DNA from: an uncultured Rhodospirillales bacterium
GTDB taxonomy: Bacteria > Pseudomonadota > Alphaproteobacteria > Acetobacterales > Acetobacteraceae
Length of the DNA stretch: 33,031 nt
Reading direction: 5' to 3'
NCBI GenBank assembly: GCA_903881515.1
Contig: CAIRTN010000407.1
Coordinates: forward strand, 1 to 33,031
The notes under the pieces were generated by a model. That model was not told the origin of the DNA. It was given only the letters and a program-made list of their open reading frames with translations, and made no database searches. Positions 25,193 through 33,031 of the stretch are shown here, piece after piece. The stretch's first letter is position 1, and every line of letters starts with the position of its first letter. Position numbers and translations under genes: made by a program.

Positions 25193-25872
25193 ACCGGGTC
25201 GCGCTGGTCACCGGGGCGGCGCGCGGCATCGGCGCGGCGATCGCCGCCCGGTTGCGGCGCGACGGCTACACGGTGATCGGCGCCGATCGGCAGGCCGCTG
25301 AGGGCTGCATCCTCGCCGATGTCGCCGACCCCACCGCGGTGCAGGCGCTGATCGAAGAGATCGACGCCAGCCACGGGCGGCTCGATGCGCTGGTCTGCAA
25401 TGCCGGATTCATGATCCGCAAGGGCATCGAGGAGCTGAGTCTCGCCGAATGGTCGTCGGTGTTAGCGACCAACCTGACCTCGACCTTCCTGCTGGTGAAA
25501 CAGGCGCTGCCGCTGCTGCGCGCGGCGCGCGGCGCGGTGGTCACCATCGCCTCGACCCGGGCGCACCAGTCGGAGCCGGATACCGAGTGCTATGCGGCGT
25601 CCAAGGGCGGCCTGGTGGCGCTGACCCATGCCCTGGCGGCGAGCCTGGGGCCGGAGGTACGGGTGAACTGCATTTCTCCGGGCTGGATCGACACAAGCAA
25701 CAGCACATTGTCGCTGGAAGACCACGCCCAACATTTCACCGGTCGGGTGGGCGTGCCCAACGATATCGCGGGCATGGCGGCGTATCTGCTGGGCCCCGAG
25801 GCGGGTTTCATCACCGGGGCGGAATTCATCATCGACGGCGGGATGACGCGAAAGATGATCTACGTCCCGTAA
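25189..25872 (+). CDS. Short-chain dehydrogenase/reductase
   Basis: 227 residues, classical SDR. TGAARGIG (8-15) binds the cofactor, NAG (71-73) stabilises the core, and Ser122, Tyr135 and Lys139 (YAASK) form the active site. The C-terminal IDGGMT is typical of FabG-like members. I take the GTG at 25189, where GTGA overlaps the preceding stop and GAGG lies 5 bases upstream; a GTG at 25177 would add four residues. The family is too broad to name a substrate. It is coupled to the serine hydrolase. Confidence 0.9.
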   Translation: MNRVALVTGAARGIGAAIAARLRRDGYTVIGADRQAAEGCILADVADPTAVQALIEEIDASHGRLDALVCNAGFMIRKGIEELSLAEWSSVLATNLTSTFLLVKQALPLLRAARGAVVTIASTRAHQSEPDTECYAASKGGLVALTHALAASLGPEVRVNCISPGWIDTSNSTLSLEDHAQHFTGRVGVPNDIAGMAAYLLGPEAGFITGAEFIIDGGMTRKMIYVP

Positions 25873-25910
25873 GCATCTTGTTGTACGGTTGGTCGTTAGG
25901 AAATCGAGAC

Positions 25911-27779
25911 ATGGCATTTCAGAACGGCATGATAACCAGAGCCCTGATATTGCTCGCGCTGCTGCTGGGCGCCACGCCAGCGCAGGCCGAGATCGTCACC
26001 CACGCCCGGTTCGATCGCAACGTCCTCGAATACACGCTGCACCGCGACCTCACCTGGGAGCTGGAGCAAAGCATCGACATCACGCTGCTGACCGGCGCGA
26101 TGGTGCGCGGCTTCGACCGGCTGGCGGCGTCGTATTACCCGGACAAGCAGACGCTGGGGGTGAAGGAAGCCTGGGTCGATCAACCCGACGGCACGCGGGT
26201 GCCGGTGCCGGCCAGCGGCATGGTGACGCGGCAGAGCCAGGCAGCGCAGAACGCGCCGGGCTTCGTCTCCTCGATGACCATCACCGTGCTGCTGCCGCAT
26301 CTGCGCGAAGGCAGCCGGGTACATGTGGTCTGGCTGCGCACGCAGAAGATCCCGGCATTGCTGGGCTTCAGCGCCTATAGCGTCGGCGCCATCGACGGCA
26401 TCGAGATCGTCACCAACGAGGTCCATATCGACGCCCCTGAGGACGTCACCCTGCGCTGGGCAACCCGCGGCGCGGTGGCGGTGCAGTCGGTGGTGGCCGA
26501 TGGCGTGCGCCACGTGATCGCCCGGTTGCCGCACGGCCGAGTGCGGATGGGCGAGCGGGCGGCGGTGAGCAACCGGGATTTCGAACCGATGTTCGTTGCC
26601 TCCAGCCTGGCCCGGCCGGAGGAGATTGGCGCGCTGATCTACAAGGCGTCGGAAGGCACCGGCACGGTCACGCCGGAAATCTCGGCGCTGGCCGCCCAGA
26701 TCGTCGGGTCGGCCGAGGGACTGGACGCGGCCCGCGCCGTGCACGCCTGGATCGCCAGCAATATCCGCTACATCGCGGTCTATCTGAACCCCGATGACGG
26801 GCTGGTGCCGCACCGCGCATCCGATGTGCTGAAGGCCGGCTACGGCGACTGCAAGGATTATACGGTGCTGATGCAGGCACTGCTCGCGGCACGCGGCGTC
26901 AGGGTGGTGCCGGCCATCCTTGACTGGGGCACGCAATACGCCGAACCGCCGCTGATCACCGGCTATTACGGCAACCACGAGATCGTCTACCTGCCGGATT
27001 ACGACCACTACGTGAACCCGACCGACCGCAACGCCCCGTTCGACGCGTTGGACCGGCGACTGTCCGGCAAGGCGGTCGTGCTGGTGACGCCGGAAGGGCA
27101 GGTGGTGCATACGCCGGCCTCGACGCCCGATGCCAATCTTTACCGCTATCGCGCGCAGTTGAGCCTGGACGAAGAGGGTACGATTCGTGGCACGGCGAAC
27201 TATAAAATGTCGGCTAATACCGAGATCGGCGCCCGCGCGGCGCTGACCGGGGCGCCGTCAATGGAAGAACTGAGCCGGCACGTGCTGAACGGAACGCGCG
27301 AAGGCGGCTTCGGCGTAGTCAGCGGCTCCGACCCGCGTGACTTGCTGCGGCCGTTGAACCTGACTGCAAGCTGGGAGAGCCCGATGGCGGTGAACCGCCA
27401 AGGCCGGGAGATCTATCTGCGCGTGCCGCAGGGGATGGACCTGTTCCCGCCGTCACTGCACAGGGAGAAGCTGCTGCACGTCGGCACGCGGACCTCGCCG
27501 GTGCTGGCCGATGCGGCGGATCTGGATTGGGAAACCGAAATCGCGCTGCCGGCCGGGCTGAAGCCGGCATTGCTGCCGCCGAATGTCGATCTGGTGACGG
27601 CGGTAGGGCGCTACAGCGCGCAGTACCGGATGAACGGCCGCGCGATCATGGTGTCGCGCAACCTCGTGATCGACCGCGACGTCGTGCAACCCGGCGATTA
27701 CGCCGCGCTGCAACGGCTGCTGACCGCCCCGGTGACCGACGCGCGATCGGTGATCGTGCTGACCGCGGCGGGAGAGTAA
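25911..27779 (+). CDS. Secreted DUF3857/transglutaminase-like cysteine protein
   Basis: 622 residues. A Sec signal peptide (about 1-26, ending ATPAQA) precedes a DUF3857 beta-rich domain (30-240) and a transglutaminase-core domain (about 265-385) with an intact triad: Cys314 in GYGDCKDY, His356 in GNHEIVYLP and Asp372 in NPTDRN. The C-terminal 200 residues are beta-rich (DUF2569/3858-like layout). Known proteins of this build are periplasmic and mostly uncharacterised; peptide or amide cleavage or cross-linking is the likely chemistry. AGGAAA lies upstream of the ATG at 25911. The next gene is a paralogue starting 4 bases after this stop. Confidence 0.88.
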   Translation: MAFQNGMITRALILLALLLGATPAQAEIVTHARFDRNVLEYTLHRDLTWELEQSIDITLLTGAMVRGFDRLAASYYPDKQTLGVKEAWVDQPDGTRVPVPASGMVTRQSQAAQNAPGFVSSMTITVLLPHLREGSRVHVVWLRTQKIPALLGFSAYSVGAIDGIEIVTNEVHIDAPEDVTLRWATRGAVAVQSVVADGVRHVIARLPHGRVRMGERAAVSNRDFEPMFVASSLARPEEIGALIYKASEGTGTVTPEISALAAQIVGSAEGLDAARAVHAWIASNIRYIAVYLNPDDGLVPHRASDVLKAGYGDCKDYTVLMQALLAARGVRVVPAILDWGTQYAEPPLITGYYGNHEIVYLPDYDHYVNPTDRNAPFDALDRRLSGKAVVLVTPEGQVVHTPASTPDANLYRYRAQLSLDEEGTIRGTANYKMSANTEIGARAALTGAPSMEELSRHVLNGTREGGFGVVSGSDPRDLLRPLNLTASWESPMAVNRQGREIYLRVPQGMDLFPPSLHREKLLHVGTRTSPVLADAADLDWETEIALPAGLKPALLPPNVDLVTAVGRYSAQYRMNGRAIMVSRNLVIDRDVVQPGDYAALQRLLTAPVTDARSVIVLTAAGE

Positions 27780-27783
27780 GGCG

Positions 27784-29646
27784 ATGCGGGTGTGGCTCGC
27801 GCTGCTGCTGATGCTGGCGACGCATCTGGCACAGGCACAGGCGGTGGTGCATGCCCGGATCGACCGCGACGTGCTGGACTACACGCTCAACGCCGATTTC
27901 ACCTACACGATGACCCAGACCACCGACCAGACCTTGCTCACCCGCCGCGGGTTGCAGGCGCTGGACCGCGCGACCTTCACCTTCGCGCCGGATAAGCAAA
28001 GCCTGGAGGTCGCCGAAGCCTGGGTCGACCAACCCGACGGCACCCGGGTCACCGTGCCGCCAGGTTCGATCTTCACCCGGCCCAGCCGGGAGGCACAGGC
28101 CGCTCCGGCGTTCCTGAACACCGTCACCACCACCGTGCTGTTTCCGCAACTGCGCGAGGGCAGCCGGACGCATGTGGTGTTCCGGATGCTGCGCACCGTG
28201 CCGCACCGTCTGGGCTTCAGCGTCAGCTACAATGCCTGGCTGGAGTGGGACGCCGCGGCGCAGGACATCATCGTCAACCTGCCGGCAAGCATGACTTTCC
28301 GCTGGGCCCAGCGTGGGGGCGTCGCGGTGGAGGACAAGGTCGAAGGCACGACCCGGCGCGTGATCGCGCATATGCCGCCCTCCCAGCGGCACGACGCCGA
28401 GCCGGCGATGGTAAGCCCCCGCGACGTACTGCCGGTGTTCCTGGCCACCACCCTGCCCTCGGCCGAGGCAATCGGCGCAATGCTGTACCGTGATTCAGCT
28501 GGCTCCGCGGCAGTCACCCCCGAGATCGCGTCACTGGCCGGGAGAATCGCCGGCGACCGCATCGGGGAAGACGCGGCGCGGGCGATCCACGCCTGGGTGG
28601 CGGCAAACATTCGCTACGTGCCCGTGCAGTTGAACACGCTGAGTGATTTCGTCGGTCACACCGCGGCCGAGGTGCTGAAGGCCGGCTTCGGCGACAGCCG
28701 CGATTTCGTGGCCCTCTGCCGCGGCCTGCTGGCCGCACGCGGCATCGACGGCCAGGCAGCCTTGGTGGAGGCGGGCACCCGCTACGCCGACCCGGTGCTG
28801 GTAACACCGCACTTCGCCGATCACGAGATCCTGTATCTGCCAGCCTTCGACCGCTGGCTGAACCCGGTGGACCGCAACACGCCGTATGACGGGCTGGACC
28901 GCCGGCTGTCCGGCAAGCTCGTCGTGCTGATCACCCAAGGCGGCAAGGTGACGCACACCCCGCCTTCAACACCCGCCGCGCATCGCTATGTCTATACAGC
29001 GCAGCTGAACCTGGACGAGGGTGGGTCGGTGCACGGCACCGGGCGCTACAGCTTCTCAACGACAGCCGAAAGCGGCATGCGCCGGGCGCTGGCGAACGCG
29101 ATGTCGATGTCGGCCCTGGCCGCGGATTCCCTCGGCGCGTCTGGCGAGAGCGGCTTCGGCAGCTTCTCCGCCTCCGATCCGAAAAACCTGCTGCAACCAC
29201 TGAAGCTGACCTCGCGGTGGGACAGCCCCAACATGGTGAACCACGAAGGCGAACGGATCTATCTCAGTGTGCCGCAAGGGCTCGATCTGGCGCCCGCCTT
29301 ATCGCAACGCTCCAAGCTCGCCCCGCGCAGCGAACGGCTCTGGCCAGCGCTCGCCGACGCATCTGACCTGACCTGGAACAACGAAATTTTCCTGGCCGGT
29401 GGGCTCAAGGTGGCGCAATTGCCACCGAATGTTGAGGTTGAAACCGCGGCCGGACGATACTCAGCAACCTATAGTGAAAAAGAGGGAACGATATCGGTGA
29501 TCCGGCACCTTGTGATCGCCACCGACGTGGTGCCGGCCGCCGATTATGCCGGTCTGCGTCGGCTGCTTTACGCCGCGGTCGTCGACGCGCGCGCTGTACT
29601 CGCGTTGGAAACCGCAGGCCCGGCAGATGCGGAGATCGTCCCTTAA
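27784..29646 (+). CDS. DUF3857/transglutaminase-like paralogue with Ser in place of catalytic Cys
   Basis: 620 residues, paralogue of the preceding gene over its whole length: signal peptide (1-19, ending AQAQA), DUF3857 domain, transglutaminase-like core and C-terminal beta domain. His347 (DHEILYLP) and Asp363 (NPVDRN) of the triad are kept, but the nucleophile position in GFGDSRDF is Ser305 (AGC at 28696-28698). The protein is therefore either inactive as a cysteine enzyme, perhaps a binding partner or regulator of its neighbour, or uses serine. The frame is intact and codon use normal, so it is not decaying. Its stop is 16 bases from the probable original stop of the convergent chemoreceptor gene. 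Confidence 0.88.
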   Translation: MRVWLALLLMLATHLAQAQAVVHARIDRDVLDYTLNADFTYTMTQTTDQTLLTRRGLQALDRATFTFAPDKQSLEVAEAWVDQPDGTRVTVPPGSIFTRPSREAQAAPAFLNTVTTTVLFPQLREGSRTHVVFRMLRTVPHRLGFSVSYNAWLEWDAAAQDIIVNLPASMTFRWAQRGGVAVEDKVEGTTRRVIAHMPPSQRHDAEPAMVSPRDVLPVFLATTLPSAEAIGAMLYRDSAGSAAVTPEIASLAGRIAGDRIGEDAARAIHAWVAANIRYVPVQLNTLSDFVGHTAAEVLKAGFGDSRDFVALCRGLLAARGIDGQAALVEAGTRYADPVLVTPHFADHEILYLPAFDRWLNPVDRNTPYDGLDRRLSGKLVVLITQGGKVTHTPPSTPAAHRYVYTAQLNLDEGGSVHGTGRYSFSTTAESGMRRALANAMSMSALAADSLGASGESGFGSFSASDPKNLLQPLKLTSRWDSPNMVNHEGERIYLSVPQGLDLAPALSQRSKLAPRSERLWPALADASDLTWNNEIFLAGGLKVAQLPPNVEVETAAGRYSATYSEKEGTISVIRHLVIATDVVPAADYAGLRRLLYAAVVDARAVLALETAGPADAEIVP

Positions 29647-31869
29647 ACCCTGCCCGCTAAGTCTAGGCAGCCTTTGGCAAGCGTGTGTCGATCTCCGCAT
29701 CCACGGCGGCCTGTGTTGGGCGTCCAGGGTAAACTGCAGCCGGATTGTGCCATCGACAGTCTCAACCACGTGTCCGCTCAGCGGAGCAGATGTGAGGCCA
29801 GCCACGGTTATCTGCGCACCGGCGGGTAGCTCAAGCGAAGCGCGGATGGCCGCACCACCGTGCCCAAGATCGATGATGGTGGCCGAATGAGATACCCCAT
29901 CCGGCAAATGGAGGGTGACCGGCTGCAGCAGCTTGATGCGAAGCCAGCGGCGACGCTCGCCCGCCGTAGCCATGGCCGCGAGGAAATGCTGCACCTGTTC
30001 ACGCAGCCCACCCGCCTGGTCTGACAGCCCTGCTGCGGAGGTGAGCAGGCTGTCGGAAACCCCACGGGTCCCGGTGGCATCGCTCCGAAGCGCATCTGCC
30101 CCCTCAGAGACCACCCCGGCACATCGCGCCGCTTCGGCAACGGACCGGCTGATTTCGGCCGTCGCGGCCCCCTGCTGCGTGATCGTGGCTGCAATCGCTC
30201 CTGTGCTATCGCGCAGATCACCGATGCGATCGGCGACCTCCTGAATGATCCCCGCGGTCCGCCCAGCCGTGTTGCGCACCGCCTCGATCCGCGCCGCGAT
30301 ATCCCCGGTCGCCCGCGCGGTCTGGCTGGCCAGCGTCTTCACCTCCTGCGCCACAACCGCGAACCCACGCCCCGCCTCGCCGGCCCGCGCCGCCTCGATG
30401 GTCGCGTTCAACGCCAGCAGGTTGGTCTTCGCTGCAATCTGGCTGATCAGATCGACAACTGCGGTCGTCGTGGCGGCCACATCGGTCAGCTCGCTGACCA
30501 ACGACCGGGCAGCGTCAGACCGCGTCGCCACATCGGCGATCGCAGCGGTGGAGCGGCTGATCTGATCGGCAATCTCCCGGCTGGATGCCGCCAATTCCTC
30601 AGTTGCGGCAGCGACGAGTCCGGCATTGCGCGAGGCGATATCCGAACTGTCCTGCACATCCCCGGCGCGCTCGAGCGTGCGCACGGCGCTGCCCGACAAC
30701 GCCTCGGCAATTCCGCGCAGGCCAGTAGCCGCGGTGGCGACGGTGGCGAGCTGGCCGCTCACCGCAATGTTGAAATCACGCGCCAGTCGCTCCTGGGCAA
30801 CCTGCCGCTCGCTACTATAGGCGGCACTGCGCTCACGTGCGGCTTCAAGCTCATGATTGCGTTGCAACGCGGCCTTGAACACCATCAGCGTCTGCGCAAG
30901 ATCGGCCAACTCGTCGCGGGTCGAAATAATGGGAATCGCGGTGTCCAGCGCGCCTCCGGCCAAGCCGGACGTCGCGACCGTCAGCGCCCGCAGCGGACGA
31001 ATAACGGTGCGCAGCGCCCCCCAGATCATCAGCCCAAGCGCGAGCACAAGCAGCATGGTCGTTCCGGCCGCCTCCGCCAGCTCGGCGGTGCGCAGCGCGT
31101 CACGGCGGGCGGCAAGCAATCGCTCCAGTTCGGTGCCGCCTATAGCCGCAAAGCGAATGGTCTCAGCAATCGTTGCCTCTGCTACCGTGCCGGCGTTATC
31201 GTGGGAAAGTGCCTCGACATACAGACCAATCTGGCGGGCGAAACTGGCGGCTGGTTCGCTCAGTCGCGCTCGCAACGAACCATCTGCATTATTGGCGATC
31301 GAGGACGCGACCGATTCCGAAATGCCGCTGAGCAGCGTCGTCATCGCCCCGGCGCCGGCAAGCAGACGGGCACGGGCCTCCGCGTCGGTGCCCGCGCTCA
31401 GCCTCGCAGTGGCGGCAATCTGCGCCAGCACATCTGGCACACGGTTCAACACCGCATCGGTCAGGTAATAGGTCTGCAGCACATTATCGAGTATCAGGCC
31501 CGAGCTGTCCCCAACCCGAGTGATCAGCTCGTGCAACGGTGCGAGTGCAGGCTGCGCTGCCCCGGCGCGCAAGGCCGAGACCGCTGCGTTGGTGGCTTCG
31601 GCCGTATCAACCTGCCCCAGATGCGCCGCTTGCAGCGCCAGAACCGCATCAACCGTACCAGGCTTGACCGGCCGCCCCGAGAGCGTCGCCTGGACCGTGC
31701 CGGCATAGTGCCCGACCAGGCTGGCAAGATACTGAATCCCGCCAATCTCGCGCCTGACAACCTCGATTCCCTCCTCCTGCTGCGCAATCAGCAGCGTGAG
31801 GATGAAGCCGATCGGCACAGCAAAACCCAAAGCCAGCAATGCGAGCTTATGTACGATGCGAAGCGTCAT
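29461..31869 (-). CDS. Methyl-accepting chemotaxis protein with C-terminal PilZ domain (probable 3' frameshift)
   Basis: 802 codons as read. Membrane helices at about 9-30 and 270-288 flank a helical periplasmic sensor. HAMP (289-345) is followed by the signalling coiled coil with tip [17 protein letters not shown] (478-494) and a PilZ domain (638-718) with RxxxR (Arg640, Arg644) and a diverged second motif IDLGHGG, suggesting c-di-GMP input. After residue 718 the frame reads 84 residues of nonsense-like sequence antisense to the transglutaminase paralogue. Moving one base near 29716 gives a natural end, [15 protein letters not shown] then TAG at 29665-29663, just past the convergent stop. 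I infer a one-base deletion, real or a sequencing error; the original gene probably spanned 29663-31869. Confidence 0.88.
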   Translation of the reverse strand: MTLRIVHKLALLALGFAVPIGFILTLLIAQQEEGIEVVRREIGGIQYLASLVGHYAGTVQATLSGRPVKPGTVDAVLALQAAHLGQVDTAEATNAAVSALRAGAAQPALAPLHELITRVGDSSGLILDNVLQTYYLTDAVLNRVPDVLAQIAATARLSAGTDAEARARLLAGAGAMTTLLSGISESVASSIANNADGSLRARLSEPAASFARQIGLYVEALSHDNAGTVAEATIAETIRFAAIGGTELERLLAARRDALRTAELAEAAGTTMLLVLALGLMIWGALRTVIRPLRALTVATSGLAGGALDTAIPIISTRDELADLAQTLMVFKAALQRNHELEAARERSAAYSSERQVAQERLARDFNIAVSGQLATVATAATGLRGIAEALSGSAVRTLERAGDVQDSSDIASRNAGLVAAATEELAASSREIADQISRSTAAIADVATRSDAARSLVSELTDVAATTTAVVDLISQIAAKTNLLALNATIEAARAGEAGRGFAVVAQEVKTLASQTARATGDIAARIEAVRNTAGRTAGIIQEVADRIGDLRDSTGAIAATITQQGAATAEISRSVAEAARCAGVVSEGADALRSDATGTRGVSDSLLTSAAGLSDQAGGLREQVQHFLAAMATAGERRRWLRIKLLQPVTLHLPDGVSHSATIIDLGHGGAAIRASLELPAGAQITVAGLTSAPLSGHVVETVDGTIRLQFTLDAQHRPPWMRRSTHACQRLPRLSGQGLRDDLRICRACGFQREYSARVDDRGVKQPTQTGIIGGRHHVGGDHKVPDHRYRSLFFTIGC

Positions 31870-31925
31870 GGACCGTTCTTACGTTGTCACGGCCCGCATT
31901 TTACCGGCAAGCCGTTGCGTAACGG

Positions 31926-32612
31926 TTAACCACCGGCGCCGCCAAACACCTCCTGCCACGCCGCCCGCAACGCCACATCCGCGTCATACAGCGTCGCCGG
32001 AATTCCCAGCGCCGCCAGGCTGGTCACCCCATGCTCGCGAATGCCGCAGGGCACGATGCCGCCGAAATGCCCCAGATCCGGCTCCACATTCAGCGAAACC
32101 CCGTGCCAACTCACCCAGCGCGTCACCCGCACCCCGATCGCACCGATTTTCGCCTCGGTCCCCGACGCCCGATCCGCCACCCAGATGCCAACCCGCCCCT
32201 CGCGCCGCTCGCCCTTCACATTGAACCGGTCCAACGCGCGGATCAGCCATTCCTCCAGCCCATGCACATAGCTGCGCACGTCGCGCGGCCGAACCATGCC
32301 ATGCGCCTGCGTAAGGTCGAGCATGACATAGCCAACCCGCTGCCCCGGCCCGTGATACGTCCATTGCCCGCCCCGCCCGGCATCGAACGTCGGAAACCGG
32401 CCAGGTTCCTGCAAATCCTGCCGATCCGCCGAGGTTCCGGCGGTGTACAGGGGCGGATGCTCCACCAGCCATACACGCTGCCCCGCCGTCCCCGCACGAA
32501 TTCCGGCCACCCGCGCCTGCATCGCCGCCATCGCATCCGGATAGGCGGTCAGCCCATCGCTCACCACCCATTCGATATCCTGTCCAGCAGGCGTTGATAT
32601 GGCCGCACTCAT
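31926..32612 (-). CDS. lipB: Octanoyltransferase (lipoyl-ACP:protein transferase)
   Basis: 228 residues. It moves octanoate from acyl carrier protein to the lipoyl domains of 2-oxoacid dehydrogenases and the glycine cleavage H protein. The acyl-enzyme Cys189 (IVPCGI) and the activating Lys155 ([11 protein letters not shown]) are present, as are the YHGPGQ motif (His87) and [11 protein letters not shown] (51-61). Length is usual for the family. The partner gene lipA is not in the window. It is divergent from the tRNA-Leu gene 26 bases away. No strong Shine-Dalgarno sequence precedes the ATG at 32612. Confidence 0.96.
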   Translation of the reverse strand: MSAAISTPAGQDIEWVVSDGLTAYPDAMAAMQARVAGIRAGTAGQRVWLVEHPPLYTAGTSADRQDLQEPGRFPTFDAGRGGQWTYHGPGQRVGYVMLDLTQAHGMVRPRDVRSYVHGLEEWLIRALDRFNVKGERREGRVGIWVADRASGTEAKIGAIGVRVTRWVSWHGVSLNVEPDLGHFGGIVPCGIREHGVTSLAALGIPATLYDADVALRAAWQEVFGGAGG

Positions 32613-32638
32613 CGGCTATAGCCCGCCGTCTGCCCGGT

Positions 32639-32724
32639 GCGGTCGTGGCGGAATGGTAGACGCGCAAGCTTGAGGTGCTTGTGGGGGTAACCTCGTGGAA
32701 GTTCGAGTCTTCTCGACCGCACCA
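32639..32724 (+). tRNA. tRNA-Leu (anticodon GAG)
   Basis: An 86-base class II tRNA with encoded CCA. The acceptor stem is GCGGTCG/CGACCGC, the anticodon arm is CAAGC-TTGAGGT-GCTTG giving anticodon GAG, the variable arm is long as in leucine tRNAs, and the T arm contains GTTCGAGTC. It reads CUC and CUU codons. A TTTTT run at 32726-32730 follows directly. Confidence 0.95.
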
Positions 32725-32834
32725 ATTTTTCTCCTGACAGCACGGCCGAATCTAGGCGCGCGGTAACGCGATTGCCAGCAAGCCCGCGTGGTGTTCATGC
32801 CTCACTGAAAACGCGCGAGCAGGCTGGTGAAAGA

Positions 32835-32912
32835 GCAAGGCCAGGGCTCTGCCGTCATGCGCCAGCGTGCTTCGCACGACGACCCGCATGGGGACGGCGA
32901 TCCGCTTCGCGG
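32835..32912. repeat. Third copy of the GC-rich palindromic repeat
   Basis: GCAAGGCCAGGGCTCTGCC (32835-32853) and GGGGACGGCGATCCGCTTCGCGG (in the 32881-32912 block) match, in reverse complement, the right arm of the element at 6735-6790. Between them about 27 bases forming a small hairpin (GTGC-TTC-GCAC, 32867-32877) replace the central palindrome. The rest of the 278-base gap 32725-33002 shows nothing else I can support. Confidence 0.7.
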
Positions 32913-33002
32913 CCACGGGAATCGCATTAGGAATCTGGCCGATGTGTTGCGGCGCGGCCACGTGATGGATTCTGTTGTCGGCTCTTCTGCAAGGAGGGTG
33001 CG

Positions 33003-33031
33003 ATGGCATGGTTTGCGAGTTGTTTCACGGA
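33003..33031 (+). CDS. Start of an unidentified gene (truncated by window end)
   Basis: An excellent Shine-Dalgarno sequence, AAGGAGGG, at 32991-32998 lies 4 bases before an ATG at 33003 that opens MAWFASCFT. Only nine full codons are visible, so the product cannot be named. Confidence 0.5.

Noticed and set aside
31870-31925. Hairpin CCGTT/AACGG between the PilZ chemoreceptor and lipB as a terminator
   Set aside because: Only five base pairs and no T-run follows; too weak to call.
32752-33009. 85-codon minus-strand ORF at the right end
   Set aside because: It covers a dispersed repeat and overlaps the ribosome-binding site of a plausible plus-strand gene; no coding signature.

Overview
The window is GC-rich chromosomal DNA, most likely from an alphaproteobacterium of the Acetobacteraceae (Rhodospirillales). 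The lineage is inferred from overall gene style: very high GC at third codon positions, class II DAHP synthase, an FnrN-type regulator, IorAB-type molybdenum hydroxylase, large chemoreceptors and dispersed poly-T/poly-A hairpin repeats. No rRNA is present to confirm it. There is no phage, insertion sequence or CRISPR array.

Positions 1-8589 (minus strand) hold a dipeptide/oligopeptide-type ABC importer run: substrate-binding protein, two permeases, a fused double ATPase, a cytoplasmic beta-lactamase-fold hydrolase, and a second substrate-binding protein cut by the window edge. Divergent from it, 8679-11379 (plus) carries a GntR/FCD regulator, a ManD-type D-mannonate dehydratase and an SDR close to uronate dehydrogenase. 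Together these look like a sugar-acid uptake and catabolism locus, with a candidate GntR operator between the divergent arms.

Positions 11380-13997 (minus) encode an IorB/IorA-like molybdopterin plus 2x[2Fe-2S] hydroxylase, divergent from an FNR-family regulator with all four cluster cysteines (14168-14917) and a small four-helix membrane protein. Then come an HBM-type chemoreceptor whose Shine-Dalgarno sequence lies in a hairpin, glutathione synthetase (gshB), two tandem D-2-hydroxyacid dehydrogenases, and a divergent M20 amidohydrolase.

Positions 22008-24120 hold the most interesting stretch. A proline-rich hypothetical protein with a leaderless-looking promoter is followed by a 19-residue leader peptide containing Phe-Trp-Tyr-Arg-Arg-Tyr, then competing RNA arms and an intrinsic terminator. 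Next is a 22-codon ORF overlapping the start of the DAHP synthase gene by ATGA. This is the layout of a ribosome-mediated attenuator sensing all three aromatic amino acids, placed before the first enzyme of the pathway that makes them.

Positions 24164-33031 contain a serine hydrolase, an SDR, two tandem secreted DUF3857/transglutaminase-like paralogues (the second has Ser in place of the catalytic Cys), a chemoreceptor with a C-terminal PilZ domain and a probable frameshift near its end, lipB, tRNA-Leu(GAG), and the first codons of a further gene. Two dispersed intergenic repeat families are visible: a double-hairpin T/A-rich element (three copies) and a GC-rich palindromic element (three copies).
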